Shown: positions 1 to 11,840, counted from the first letter of the stretch. The stretch is DNA of 64,000 nt from Phoronis australis (GCA_002633005.1 NMRA01000569.1:186001-250000); one strand, 5' to 3'. Translations and numbers: made by a program. The notes: a model not told the origin generated them from the letters alone.

Positions 1-70
1 TGGTTAAGAAATAACCTTTGCTGGTGAAAAAGTGAGCTTTGTTGTTGACAATTTGAGCCCAATTTTGTAC

Positions 71-262
71 CTCCATAGCATCAGCATTACTCTCCATTAA
101 TTCTCCCTTCTGTAGACTCGGGTCCTGCTTCTTCCTAGTCACAGCCACAATTCTGGTCACCTTACTGCCACCAGCAACACCACCACCACCAACACCACCA
201 TTAGGATGGTTAGATGTGCCATGGTCTTTCTCTTTCAGATGTTTCACTTCTTCACTCACATT
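71..262 (-). CDS. DDX46: DDX46 exon (KGELM..DAME block)
   Basis: 192 nt, 64 codons, phase 0 at both ends. The acceptor is ..tgtag before AATGTG and the donor is ATGGAG/gtacaa. It encodes NVSEEVKHLKEKD, a Gly-rich spacer, then KVTRIVAVTRKKQ and KGELMESNADAME, matching the DDX46 segment just before the helicase core. The spacer has a GGVGGGGVAGG run not expected from vertebrate DDX46. The next exon lies outside the window. Confidence 0.88.
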
Positions 263-3200
263 CTACAACAACAAAAGTCAAAATTACACACAGGTCTTAA
301 TTACTAAACACAATTACTGTTCATTCATTTCATCATCAAACTTCACATTATAGTCAATTGCCCATAGGGTATATTGATAATAAAAATCTAATTAAATGAA
401 CACACACTGTCACCTCATTCCTTTTTATTGTGCACAGTGACCCAACATGTAACTCATACTAAATGCATACAGACAGCCCTCAATACTTCATGAAGCGAAA
501 TCTACTTTCACTACGTGGCCGCAAACAAGCTGGCTCAGAACTTAACTTTTACAGCCAATTTTTTAGAACTTCATTTTCTAGTGCCAATTAAATATTGAGG
601 ATACATGTAACATAAGGAGCAATCACTAAAACGCAGTAAAATTGTAACTTGTAGGTGGACTGTAATAAAACTTTCAGGATAAGATGCACGTTCATTGTTT
701 TTCTGGATTTCAAAATTACAACACCATTCATACCTTAAGACTGATACTCGTCAGTTACACAGCATTCAAGATTTCAGGTGAAAAACACGTACCGTATTAA
801 CTAAGGGTTTAGGTTCAAATACATAATCCTGCTGGGTACAGAAAACACTCCATCTCGTCTGTGACACATCAAAAACTCAGATTCCAAATCAGAATGGTTT
901 TGAACATCAATTAATTAAACAACGGCAATGTACACTTTAGGCGCCGTTGTATCAATTGCAATTTCAAATGAAATTTCTTTAAAAAATGGAAAAATTGACT
1001 TTTGTTCATAATATGGTGGTTAAATTGTCACCTCCAATGAAACTTAAGATTAACTATGCCAAGGATGTACAAGTAGCCAACTAATCGATCAGCGTGTTTA
1101 GCAATGACTAAGTCACTGAAAGGCACTCGGCAGTGAAAGAGTTAATTAAGATTGTCATTTACATAGAAAGCCATGAGAGCTGTCTAAATGGGTCACAAGT
1201 TCAGATTAGCCATGCTTTAGAGTTGTAATCACTCACACATCAGTCATGCTGATGCAAATTGCGGCATTTGCTTAGGTTTATGCTCATGGATAATTGCAAG
1301 CTCCGAAAATTGAGTGGGCTTGTAAACACTTGCAAAGTATTTGATAACCTAGAACAAGAATCATGTTCATTAGTGATTAATCAATAAAGTTGGCATCTAT
1401 TTTTCAAGGCAGCTTTGCACTAAAAAGATATAAAGAGGTCAGTTTGATAGCATGTGGATGTATGTATCAGTAAGTGAGTTGAGCTTATGGCCACTGATGT
1501 GGGATTACACACGAGAATAATTATACAAAAATTAGGATTTGGGATTATACTGAGATAAGGGGAAGGTAAACCCGGATGAATGCAGAAAACCAACAATAAA
1601 TATCTACTACGAGACCTGCATAAATGCATCGAGAGGGTCAACCTCATCCCCATCCTCAGTTTTTGTGTCAGATTTCAATGGTGGATCATCATCATCGTCA
1701 TCGTCTTCAAGATTCCATGTTTTAGTTGGCGGTGCTATGACAATGGGTAACTGTTCTTTTTGTTTGTTCTTCTCAGCCCTCCACTTCTCAATTCTCTCTC
1801 GTCGTTTCTGCATCTCTTCCTCCAACATTTTCTGCTCAGCTTCCTGGGAAAAGAGAAAATGGTGACTATCAAAAATCTCCCTAGTTGTTAAATGAACACA
1901 AAAAGGCACCCAGAGCTTTATGAATGTATTGCTCTTATAACACATAATATCCATTGGTGTAACACAAACAGGATTTTACTTTCCTTACCAACAAGAACAT
2001 TGAGACCACCAGTGACTCAAGAGAACACTTCACAGTTTATTGGAGATGTCCAACAATAAAAAATTGCAAATTCAAAAATGTCACATGTACATATTGCCTC
2101 AAATTTGAGTTGGTAGCGTAAATAGAATCCTATTACAATAAGGAATATCACGAGACCTATATTTAGAGAATAAAGGGCCTAAGTTCTGTTTTTAGCCAGC
2201 TAAACAGGGCAAAATGAAACCTTTTTTCTAAATAGTGAAACATTTTCCATCCTCTTCTAAAAATATTCTATTCAATTTTCTAAAAACATGCCATTGTATT
2301 TGTTCTTTGACAGTTCATACCAATTCACTAACGAAGAAACAGGTTTCGGATAAGGCATGTTATGATACTTATCTGATCAGTTACAACACAGCAGTCAGTG
2401 ACAAATGACCATACTAAAACAGGGTAGAGTTTAGTTACGCTAGCATCTCGCTAAAATCTAGCCAAAATCATGTGTTCCCATTTAAAATACACAGCAATAT
2501 CTTACATAATCTTGCGAAGTCTTGCTTTTTAGGAAGATCCTACTAGTATTACTTAACTCTACCCAGGTTGAAATGTCTTAAATTTCATAGATAACCAGCT
2601 CTGAATGCTAAAATACTGCTATGCCAGCTGCCTGTATTAGAGTTCACGTCACAGAGTTAAACAATGTCCTTTAAATGTACATGAGTTAAACTAGCTTATT
2701 TGACTGACATGTAGGATGATATCATATATATTGCCTAATAAGAACATTGTATAGTTTGTCAGGTACAAAACAGCAAAACATGAATGACTTATTTAAACCA
2801 AGAAATGATATAACCTCCAATAAACATTATTTTCTAGCAAAATGGAGCAAAATCTATTCCAATTTGACAGAAATGATAAGTGGCTCAGGCTTAATAAAAT
2901 CAAACTCAAGAACATTCTGCCTGTTCAGTCTCATCTGATGAATACAACCGTCAGGGAGGACTATGGGATTGGGTTTATGTGGGATCTTATTGACAAGTCT
3001 GTCTAAAAATGTTAAAATTGTGGCACTTCTAAAATTCTGGAAGATAGCCTGTAAAAATATCAGCCCTAAAGCCTAACCATGGAAGCGAACATGCTCATTC
3101 AAGGCATGAAATCTGCACTCCACGAAGCGGAAATTAAAGGACTGTTCATAGAAATGTTCGAACGTATTCTCAATGAAGCCTGTCTTCACTTAACCGAAGG

Positions 3201-6200
3201 GTTCAAGGACATGCTACAAAAACAACAGGACGGAATTGACAGTCTGAATAGAAAGGTGAGCGAACTGCAGGAGAGTTTAGACAATAGCGAGCAATATTCT
3301 AGAGAGAGAGAACACTGATGAGCTAGTCATAAACATAGCCAAGAAGTTGGAAGTTGACCTGCCCATAACTGAATTGGACCGCACCCACAGGTTGGGTGCT
3401 TTTAAGAAAGACGCCAAGGGCAAACCGAGACCGATCATCGCTAAGTTTATTAGCAATCGTAAACAAACAGAATTTCTGAAAATCATCGATTGCAGTTAAA
3501 CAGGCAAACCAAGGGCGTGCCTCGTGCGAAAAATATTCATCAATGAAAATCTCACAGAAGAAAGCTACTATTTTTGCAGAATGACGTAGAATAGTCAAAC
3601 TGGGAAACACCAAGTCCGCATATGTGAGAGACGGGAAGATCTTCATCAAGAAGAATGATTGTTATAAAGAACTGAAGAGAGTGGAACAAGTTAACGAGTT
3701 CGTGGAAGGTCTAGAAGAGTCAACGCCAGACATCAACGTAAAAACGGGTTTTGAATTGTGAGTAAAATGACTTATGAAATAATGTACATATGTTGGCAGC
3801 GTGTGGTTATTTAAGTGAAGTTAGTTTTCAGATTGTGTCGAATTGGGTTAATATTTTAGGCTGCATATGAGGATTTAAAAACTTTGATTTGTATTAAATG
3901 TATTTGTGCAGAAAATTTGTTACATCGTTATTTGATATCAGTACATGTACATGTATTTCACATTAATTTGGTGTTTCAGTTTGTCTACTCCGCTATGTTA
4001 ATCTGGTGGCACTTTTTAAGTTGTTGTTTCTATTTGAATCCTATCCTTCAGCTAATTATCTCTTGCAATGATGAGCTTTAAATTTATTCCATTTCTTCTT
4101 TGTGCCAGTGCTGAATATCTGCTCCATGGTAACTACATTGGGAGTCGTATCAATGGCTTCTGCTGCAAGAGCAACGCAGAGTGTTGAAATGCGCCCACAA
4201 TTGCAGCGCATACGGTATCCTTCTAGGGTTGTTTATTGGTACCATAAAGTGGCCAGTAGAGGGCATATAATATGTAGTATGTTGTACTTTGCAAAATGGA
4301 AAGGCATGGTCATTGTCTCCTCAATAGGCTAGGGGCAAAATGTGAGTGATCTTCATAATACAAGCACATCCTATGCTTAAAGCACCACAGAAACAGAATT
4401 AAAAACAAATTTACCAACATACGAGATTAGCACAGCATTAGAATGCCAGAAACAAATTTCTACTCGGAACTTTTCCTTCATAGTCACGAAGTAACACAAA
4501 GTATACACCTGAAGACCTATGAAAATACAGAGGTCAATGTAAAATACTAAAATTGCCACTAGAGACATACCGGTATCCAGAATCATCCTAAAGTCGTCAT
4601 CGTCCGTTGTCAATATCACATAAATATACTTGCTAAATTTAGTAAAGATCCTACAAACGGTTTAGGAGATACAGCCATGGGCGCAAAAAAACTGCCACTA
4701 AGAGGCGCCACAGTAATCAAAGNTAACATAATATAAATACACTTATTAAATTTCGTGAAGATCCTGCGAACGGTTTAGGAGATACAGCCACAGGCGCAAA
4801 AAAACAAAACTGCCACTAGGAGGCGCCACAGTAGTCCAAATCGTCTGAAAATCGTCAACCGTCCTCTACATAGTAAGCATATACATGCCAATTTTCACAA
4901 TCATCCTTCGAGCGGTTTGGTTGATAGAGGGGTGGACGCACAAAAACAGACTTGAAAACACTAAAAATGGCCACTAGGTGGCGCAAACTATGTCGAATCC
5001 ATCTGAAAACGGGAGGATAGCGTCATCTCACTAATAGGTGCCTAAATACCAAATTTCATGAAAATTCGTTCATGACTTTTGAAGATACAACGGTAAGCGT
5101 AAAAAATTAAAATTGCCACTAGGGAGCACACCGGTATTCGGATCCGTCCGAAAGTTCGCACATGCCGTCCCATTCATAAATGGAACATATGTGCCAAATT
5201 TCATGAACATATGTCAAAGGGTTTTGGAGATAGAGCAGCGGACGCCGGACGGACACCGCCCGTACGGACGGACGGACGGAGATGACGGCATAATGCGTCC
5301 ACATATAAATATGTGGGCACATAAAAATGCAGTGTTCATTCAGAGTGCTTCTATTGTTCATCATTCAGCTTGCCATTCCATGGGGTGTACATTTATAACT
5401 ACAGTTACCATTCAAATATTCAGGGCATTAGCAGCATAGGATGACTATTGATGCAGGCTGCCTTCTCAGATTCAGTGCTCCTGCGTCTCTGTTGTAACAG
5501 TGAGTGCTGTTACAGCTCACTCATTTAGTGCTTGTTTTTCTTATTTGTCTTCATCCATTGTGTTTCTTCTCTTGTGTATGTTTTTATGTTCAAGACTGTG
5601 CAAACATTTACATTATGTGCAGAAAAATTAATCAATCCAAATGAAAATGTTAAATGTTTAATGTCACTGAGAGCAATACTTGTAGTCCACAAATTAACGT
5701 TACACAAGTATGGAAATTGAAATACTTTCTGTAAGCTGTCATGATTCCGGGAAAAGATTTCGTGTTCTGAAGTAAGATAAGTCATACAATATTTATTGTC
5801 TTCAAGATACTGATTTTGTCAGGGCTTTAGACCATCAAGTCTAATTACAGTGGGGTTTTCTTGTTTTTTAGTTCATTCAAGAGCAATGCAAGAGGAGTTG
5901 AAATAATGCTGAGTAATAATTTTGAACATCAATACACAGTTGGAGAAGTGGCAAAAGTGGAAATCATATATACTTGATATAATGATGGAGGGAGAGAATT
6001 ATGCTTCTAAACTTGTACGGTCCAAATGAGGACAAACCTGACTTTTTTCAAACCTTTTTTTAAGAAACTGAGGTGGGTAATGAAAAAATATTGCATGTGG
6101 GGATTTCAATCTTGTTTTGGACCAGTCTAAAGACACGCATTACTATAAGCAATGCAATAATCCAAATGCTAGTGAAAAATAAAAAGAACAAAAACAAATG

Positions 6201-9200
6201 TAGGACCTTGTAAATCCATTTCGGGAATTCCATCTGACTTTAAACCGTTATACACGGAGACGCAAAAATCCAGTAAAGCAGGGGAGACTGGACTTTTTCT
6301 TACTTTCAAAAAATTTATTTCACTGTGTGTGTGAAATTAACATAACAAACAGTTACAGATCAGATCATTCAGGTGTGCTACCAAGTCTTAAAAGAAATCT
6401 TAAGAGGGAAAGGCCTTTGGAAATTCAAAAATTCCCTGATCAGTGACTTGGAATATACTGAAGATTAAAGAAAAAATTACTGAGCTATAACGTCAGTATG
6501 CTGTTCCAGTTTACAATTATCAAATGATTGATATAATTTCTAACAATGAAATTCAATTCCTAATTAATAACCAATTTTTCTTAGACGTCTTGTTTATGAA
6601 AATCCGTAACACCACCATGAACTACTCAATAAGAAAATTAAAGAAGAAAAAATACATCAATTATGAAAGTAATTTAGAAGAAGCCATTAATAGGCTAAAA
6701 AGCAAAGACAACCTGATTGAAGATGAAGATCAAACTGGATTGGAAGTAGAGAACGCCCAACCAAATATTTTTGCAACTTAGAATTAACAAACTTTTTTTA
6801 GTAAGTTGATATATATACAATAGAAACTGAAGATGGAGAAACTATAACGGATCAAAAGAAAATTTTATGTGATACAATAAATTTTTATAAAAACTTATAC
6901 TCTTCAAGATTGGGGCTGAAGATAAACAATTCTAAGACAAAAGTAGAGTGGATTGGAAGTAGAAAATTCTCTCAAGAAGTGTTTCACCGCACGCGTTGGA
7001 AACTAAAATGGGGTGACGTTGATTTTAAGCTTCTGGGTATTAACTTCATGTCCAAAGATAACTTTGATACAAAAATAATGGAAATGAAGAATCTGATCAA
7101 CATATGGTGTCGTAGAAAGCTGACTATCTTTGGAAAGGTTACAGTATTAAAAACACTTGTGCTTCCAAAAATTATACATCTGCTAACATTGCTTCTGAGT
7201 CCAATGATATTACTTTTGGCAATATTTGTAAAGAACAGACAATTGTGAACATAGCCTGTTACGTCGCCGGCGTCAGTGTTCAGCGATTGTTGCCGGGACA
7301 TTTATACGTAAATGAACTGTTGTGTTTGCCAGGTGCATTCAAATGTTTGACCTGGGTGCGGCAGTCAAGTCAGCCGCAACACGGTGTTGACATGTTGAGA
7401 AGCTGTTCAGAGAAAGTGGAACGTTTGTGTCGACAGTGAAGACTTGAGACATTCAGCGGACAAAGTGGTGACCGCAAGATGATGGTGTTAAAAGTCGGAT
7501 GCTGAAAGGAAGACACTGACCACAAGTGACTGTGCACGAACTGTGTGAAATGATAAGCTGGACTCTGACTCAGTGATATTAGTTTGGGTGCCACACGAGA
7601 GTGGTCGACCCAGTTATGAAACTTATTAGTGATTGTGTGTAAAATGTTCGTTTAATGTTGAAGCTTCATTAAATATTGTTTCTGTTAAACTTGTTGTCTT
7701 CTACTGAATTGTCTCATTAAAGTCACGTCGTGACAATATTAAACTTTGTTTCTTAAATTCAATTGGGATGGTAAACCTGATAAAATAAAAAGAGAAGTAC
7801 CCATAATCCACAGACTGAAGATGGTGAAGTGAAGACGATTGATCTCAGAAAATTTAAGATGTCTTTAACAATCTCATGGATTAAAAGATTCTTTTTAATA
7901 AAATCTCTACGAACGTATTTGTTGCAAAAAGATATCGGGCTTACTAGAGATGGAATACTGAGCTATGGAGACTATAGGTTAACTAGATTAGATAACTGTA
8001 ACTCTTTTTGGAAAGAATGCTTCCAGTAGTGGAGCTTTTTAGTTCACAAACTATTTCGGGACGTGAAGATGCAGCGTCAATCAATAAGTGGGCCCACAGT
8101 AGTATTATGATGGAATACAGCCCTTGTATTTATGAGTCCTTCGTTAAAAAAGGTATATTTGTGAATGATTTTTTAGACTGGAATGGTAACTTTTACACCT
8201 TTGACAGTTTCCAAATGATTCACCAGATTAATGTCAGCTTTCTCAAATTTTACTTAATTGTTAGTACAATGAAACGTTTTCCAAAAATTTGACTCTAAAA
8301 AGGGTATATGCACCACTTTTAACTTTTTCTCCAATACAATTTTGACGCAAAAGGGATGTCGGAATTCTTACAATATTCTGTGCAAAAATGACAAAACACC
8401 ATCGGCACAAAAGAAATTCGAAGTATTGGGATTTTCACTGTCAGAGAAGATGCGGAACTTCTACATAAATGTACGACTGACACAAAATTACTTTTCTTTC
8501 AGTTCCACTTGCTGCATAGAATTTTACCTACTAATTATTGTTAAATAAGATTAGATTTGTGGACTCAAATGCTTGTACTTTTTGTAATACTTTCCCCAAG
8601 ACTTTAGAACATTTATTCTTTGAATGTGAATTTGATAATTCTTTCTGGCATGACATACGTCTCTGGTTAATGACTGCAATGCAAGTAAATTTTGAAATAG
8701 ACAATACCACCATTATATTTGGTCTTCAAAGTGAACAGAAGAGAATGTTGAACGGGTTCCACATACTAACTAAAATTTTCAGTTTTAAAATGAAATTTGC
8801 TAACGTTAAACCAAATGTAATGTCTTAAAAATTTTTTGAGAGTGTGTTTTAATGTAGCAGTCAGTGCTCCTTCAAACACTCAGAACTTTAATGATACAAA
8901 CAAATGGAAGGATTTGAAATGTGTTTTTGAAATATGAAGGGAACCAGATAATTGACAAAATGCCAGAACAGAAATTAATTGAATGCATATAACTTGGAAG
9001 TAAAAATCAAATGTTTATTCGCTTTTCCTTTTTTCGGTACAGTTCTGTACGTTGTTGTGTTGTGTATATTTGTACACGTGCCAGCTTTTGCAAATGTAAA
9101 AAAAAATGTCAAACCGCAAAATCTCTCGTTATGGACATGTGGCAACATTGGACTGGTGTGAATACGCCACAGTACAACAGGTGTAATATGATCGCTTGGT

Positions 9201-11840
9201 GACTGCAAAGAATTAAAAACTGCAGCAAAATTCCCCTCCCTTCACGCAAATCACAGGAGAAATCTGATTGCTGTCCACAAAGTTCTCTATTGCCACTTTG
9301 AAATAAAGCATCATTTTTCACCATGTATATTGGAAAACAACTATTCCATAGCACATACCTAGTGATGCAAGACTCTCACCTTAATAACACCTTCACCAAT
9401 CTTAGTCATGCTACAGTTATACAGTACATACCTTGTCAAGCACACCCTCTTTCACTTTTATTGCACCTTCACCAATCTTAGTCATGCTACAGTTATACAG
9501 TACATACCTTGTCAAGCACACCCTCTTTCACTTTTATCGCACCTTCACCAATCTTGATTTCTGGACTTTTACTCTTTGACTTAGATCTCTTGTTTTTCGT
9601 TTCTGCGTCTCGAGTTTTGCGAACATCTTTGTCTTTATCTCTTGGGCTTCTACTTCTAGATCTCCTAATGTTGGTGTTTGGTCAAGGAAACAACACAGAC
9701 TTATTAAAGCAGTTGCCAATCATGTTCTGGTGTTAGAAACATCAGCTACGTTCTTCAAAGGGGTGACTGCACTTTCAAAGCAACATTGACGCATTCTTAT
9801 CCTTTTTTTGAATTGAATTTGGTTGCAATAGAAAGCCTGGAATTGCCAACGGACATGCTCTCTTTGCAACTGAAACTAACCCAACTTGGCAAGAAACTTA
9901 ACGTTGGCCTGGTGCAATGTAATAAAGGGTTGTCAGTTAACACTGGACAGGAGCAAGGTAATAAAGGGTTGTCGGTTAATATTGGCTTGGTGCAAGGTAA
10001 TAAAGGGTTGTCAGTTAATATTGGCTTGGTGCAAGGTAATAAAGGGTTGTCAGTTAATATTGGCTTGGTGCAAGGTAATAAAGGGTTGTCAGTTAATATT
10101 GGCTTGGTGCAAGGTAATAAAGGGTTGTCAGTTCTCAACCCCAAAAATCATTTTTAAGCTGATTGAGGACCTATAGCAGACCCACTTCATAATGGGAGGT
10201 GGTCTAAACCAAGTTGATTTCTTTCAGACAGAATGGTTTTCAGGCCTCTTAAAGCTGCGCTTTACTATCTTTAGCTGTTAAAGATGGATTCTTAACCAAA
10301 GCACCTTGGAATTTAAAAACATTACATTCATCCAATCTTGAATTGTTGCTGAATGCGCTGGCAACTCAATTCATGGTAAATGCACCATTTCAAATTTGCA
10401 AAAAATGTGGGGACACTGAAATAGCTTTTCCGCTACAACCATCTCAAAAACGGCACCTTTAGCAAAAATGTAAAAACTACATGGCTTACTGAAAAATCAA
10501 CTTTAATTAACCATCAAAATCCCTTTGAAACAGATTTATTTTGAAATACCATGTTTGTTTTATGTCTTAACAGCTTTAATTATGTTTCCCAATTTACCAT
10601 CTTTTCTACGTCAGCACAGGTAAGCGTAGTACCTCAAATTACAACATTTTGGCTTCCACACAACAAGTTACACCTTTGACTTTTTTGTTTTATTTTGGTG
10701 CCCATCATGTTCTATGGAATAAGAAGAAAATTTTGGGGTCACCAAGTTTATTTTTGACGTATTTTAGCTCAAACAGCATCAGAATGACAATTTGAACTTC
10801 TCCAAAATCATGACTACCAACTTGCATTTCACTAGCTAGGGATTATGTTGTGTTGTAGAGATTGTGAACTAAGATAAATTGATGGGAAAAATGTGAAAAT
10901 TTTCATCTATACTAAACTGAAAACCATTGTTACAACAAAGTCACACCTAATGTCTACACTTGGGTTTGACTATTGTTTAGTATGACGTCAATGTTAAATT
11001 TGATGTCCTGTGCTAAACAACAAAAAATGAATGCAAATCTCAAATTAAATAATCTCATCTGATACATGAAATAAAAAATCTTTTTCAAATTTTTATATGT
11101 TATTTAATGTTGCAAATGACTCCTTTACGGCATTTTGGTAGACTGTTTTGAACCTCCATCAGCCTATTCTTGAGTCATCGACAGTTTCTATGTTCTTACA
11201 GGCGACGGAAATAGAATCCTGTCACACTAAGGAATATTATGTGACTGATTTTAAGATAGTAAAAAGCCTAACCTGCCATTCATTTTTTAGCCAGCTAAAC
11301 AGGGTGAAATGCACCTATAAGTGTATAACAAACTAGATTTTAATGCTTGCGAAATTGAATTTGATAACCTTCATATGTTATGCAGCGTTAACACCATAAG
11401 AAAAGTTGCTCAAAGTGATATTTCTTCACACCATAAATTTACAAAATAAAATGCAAATGCCCTCAAAAGGCCATCCATCACAAGACATTCACAAACTCAG
11501 TGTTGAATACATCTACAATCAACAAGTCCATTCTGTTGACCAAAAAGTGATTTATTCAACCACAAGCTGATCTTCATGGCATTCAAAAGCATAATCCCAA
11601 ATCATACTTTTAAATAATTTATCATACCTTCTGTCTTTCCGTAATCTGTCTCTGTCTCGAGATCTTGACCTGTCCTTATCCCGGATTCTTTCACGCGACC
11701 TATCTCTCCGTCGTTCACGTGACCTTGATCTCCGCAGCCTCTCACGACTTCTGGACCTACGTCTTTCCCTACTTTTGGAACGCCGCGACCTACGTGGACT
11801 ACGAGATCTACTGCGAGACTTTGACCTTTTTCTGTATGAC
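71..11840 (-). CDS. DDX46: DDX46/PRP5 pre-mRNA splicing helicase, N-terminal part (4 exons, partial gene)
   Basis: Orthologue of DDX46 (yeast Prp5), the DEAD-box ATPase that acts with U2 snRNP during branch-site selection in the nucleus. Exons in transcript order are 11628-11840, 9508-9664, 1616-1843 and 71-262. All junctions are AG/GT and the phases chain without a stop. The encoded order is an Arg/Ser-rich region opening with SYRKRSKSRSRSRSP, a basic linker, the block EEEMQKRRERIEKWRAEK, an acidic stretch WNLEDDDDDDD ending DPLDAFMQ, and the motif KGELMESNADAME. Each block has its counterpart in the same order in the animal DDX46 N-terminus. The RecA-like helicase domains are expected beyond the left edge and are not here. 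The first coding exon, which should hold the ATG and a few codons, was not found upstream of 11840. The introns are unusually burdened (7.7 kb between exons 2 and 3 of those listed). Identification is firm; the ends of the gene are not defined. Confidence 0.9.
263..1615 (-). other. DDX46 intron, no further features
   Basis: AT-rich intron between the exons at 71-262 and 1616-1843. No additional exon, tandem repeat or recognisable transposon was seen in it. Confidence 0.6.
1616..1843 (-). CDS. DDX46: DDX46 exon (coiled basic block plus acidic run)
   Basis: 228 nt, 76 codons, phase 0/0. The acceptor is ttttcccag/GAAGCT and the donor ATGCAG/gtctcg. It reads EAEQKMLEEEMQKRRERIEKW, then a Lys/Gln-rich part, WNLEDDDDDDD and ends DPLDAFMQ. 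The LEEEM..RRERIEKWR and SLEDDDD..LDPLDA blocks are diagnostic of DDX46 in animals. The donor is GTCTCG rather than GTRAGT, so it is weak. Confidence 0.92.
2421..2567. mobile_element. Short TIR element (MITE), copy 1
   Basis: About 147 bp in a DDX46 intron. The left end GGGTAGAGTTTAGTTACGC and the reverse complement of the right end (GGGTAGAGTTAAGTAATAC) form an imperfect terminal inverted repeat. The interior TAAAATCTAGC..ACACAGCAATATCT..TCTTGCTTTTTAG is shared, in the same orientation, with the element at 31803-31928. No target-site duplication is certain. Confidence 0.6.
3079..3761 (+). pseudogene. L1/Tx1-like LINE ORF1, broken
   Basis: A non-LTR retrotransposon ORF1 relic. The first frame (3079-3318) encodes an N-terminal helical, coiled-coil-like segment (KQQDGIDSLNRKVSELQESL). 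After a frame change, the following sequence reads KKLEVDLPITELDRTHRLGA, then KPRPIIAKFISNRKQTEFLK, IFINENLTEE and VRDGKIFIKKND. This is the usual order of the RRM-like ORF1 domain of L1/Tx1-type elements. At least one frameshift and internal stops (for example just after 3495) make it inactive. It lies antisense to DDX46 in an intron. Superfamily assignment is from motif order only. Confidence 0.75.
4253..4264 (+). promoter_or_regulatory. CTCF-consensus-like box outside the repeat array
   Basis: CCAGTAGAGGGC fits the published core CTCF consensus CCASYAGRKGGC at all positions. It lies about 300 bp left of the repeat array in single-copy-looking intron sequence. A 12-bp match can arise by chance; binding is not shown. 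Confidence 0.3.
4550..5330. repeat. Array of ~140-160 bp monomers with CTCF-like box and terminal palindrome
   Basis: Five diverged monomers can be anchored by their GCCACTAG boxes near 4555, 4695, 4813, 4971 and 5116. Most include a variant of 'AAATTTCATGAA', 'GTTTGGAGATACAGC' and a CCACTAGGNGGCGC box. The array ends near 5260-5320 in short GACG direct repeats (CGGACGGACGGACGG) followed by the palindrome GCGTCCACATATAAATATGTGGGC. Related copies occur at 22442, 23090-23880, 35225-35345 and 60895-62130. An 'n' at 4722 interrupts the second monomer, probably a contig join. No coding sequence is evident. I recognise the style of a dispersed marine-invertebrate repeat but cannot name the family. 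Confidence 0.75.
5989..8830 (+). pseudogene. L1/Tx1-like LINE ORF2, heavily decayed and internally deleted
   Basis: Remains of the second ORF of an L1-type element, readable only by switching frames. The endonuclease part starts at LYGPNEDKPDFFQTFF (about 6012) and includes SYRSDHSGV. It is followed by a linker region with IRKLKKKKYINYESNLEEA. Immediately after a 'KNLYSS' motif at about 6905 the sequence jumps to LGLKINNSKTKVEWIGS, so most of the reverse transcriptase palm, including the catalytic Asp motif, has been deleted. The C-terminal part returns with SIMMEYSPCIYESFVKKGIF (about 8100) and a Cys-His zinc-knuckle segment CTFCNTFPKTLEHLFFEC (about 8575). A 0.5-kb LTR-like insertion splits it at 7244-7732. 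The element is dead. Confidence 0.75.
7244..7732 (+). mobile_element. Solo-LTR-like insertion inside the LINE relic
   Basis: This 489-bp segment interrupts otherwise continuous LINE ORF2 homology. It is flanked by ACAAT at 7239-7243 and again at 7733-7737, a 5-bp target duplication. It begins TGTGAACATAGCC and ends near CACGTCGTGACA, close to the TG..CA rule for LTR ends. It has CATTAAA polyadenylation-like motifs near its 3' end. No internal coding sequence is present, so it would be a solo LTR. Strand is inferred from the position of those motifs. Confidence 0.55.
9388..9555. repeat. 76-bp tandem duplication spanning a DDX46 exon end and its splice donor
   Basis: Two complete 76-bp units (9388-9463 and 9464-9539) plus the start of a third (9540-9555). 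Each complete unit contains, on the minus strand, the 3' part of the DDX46 exon (KVKEGVLDK codons) and the donor AAG/gtatgt. The units are nearly identical; the outermost partial copy at 9364-9403 has drifted to GTTATTAAG/gtgaga. Confidence 0.9.
9508..9664 (-). CDS. DDX46: DDX46 exon (RS/basic linker)
   Basis: 157 nt: one base completing a split Arg codon, then 52 codons. The acceptor is aacattag/GAGATC and the donor GACAAG/gtatgt. It reads RSRSRSPRDKDKDVRKTRD, then KNKRSKSKSPEIKIGEG and KVKEGVLDK. The 3' end of this exon with its donor lies inside a 76-bp tandem duplication (9388-9555), so further donor-like copies follow it in the intron. Reading through the first donor meets an in-frame TAA after four codons, so the first donor is the sensible one. 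Confidence 0.85.
9905..10140. repeat. 39-bp minisatellite, about 6 copies
   Basis: Unit AATAAAGGGTTGTCAGTTAA followed by TATTGGCTTGGTGCAAGGT, starting at 9921, 9960, 9999, 10038, 10077 and 10116, with a partial unit before. The period is a multiple of three and the unit lacks stops in several frames, so long spurious ORFs appear on both strands. It lies in the DDX46 intron between 9664 and 11628. Confidence 0.95.
11628..11840 (-). CDS. DDX46: DDX46 exon (RS domain)
   Basis: 213 nt: one base finishing a codon, 70 codons, and two bases of a split Arg codon. The acceptor is ccatttttag/GTCATAC and the donor AGACAGAAG/gtatga. It is almost entirely RS/RE/RD dipeptides (SYRKRSKSRSRSRSPRRSRR and onward), as in the DDX46 N-terminus, where an initial MGRES-like peptide precedes YRKRS. 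That peptide must come from a further upstream exon, which I could not identify. Confidence 0.85.

Noticed and set aside
9786-10176. Open frames with a 13-residue repeat (NKGLSVNIGLVQG)
   Set aside because: Pure 39-bp minisatellite within a DDX46 intron, open on both strands.
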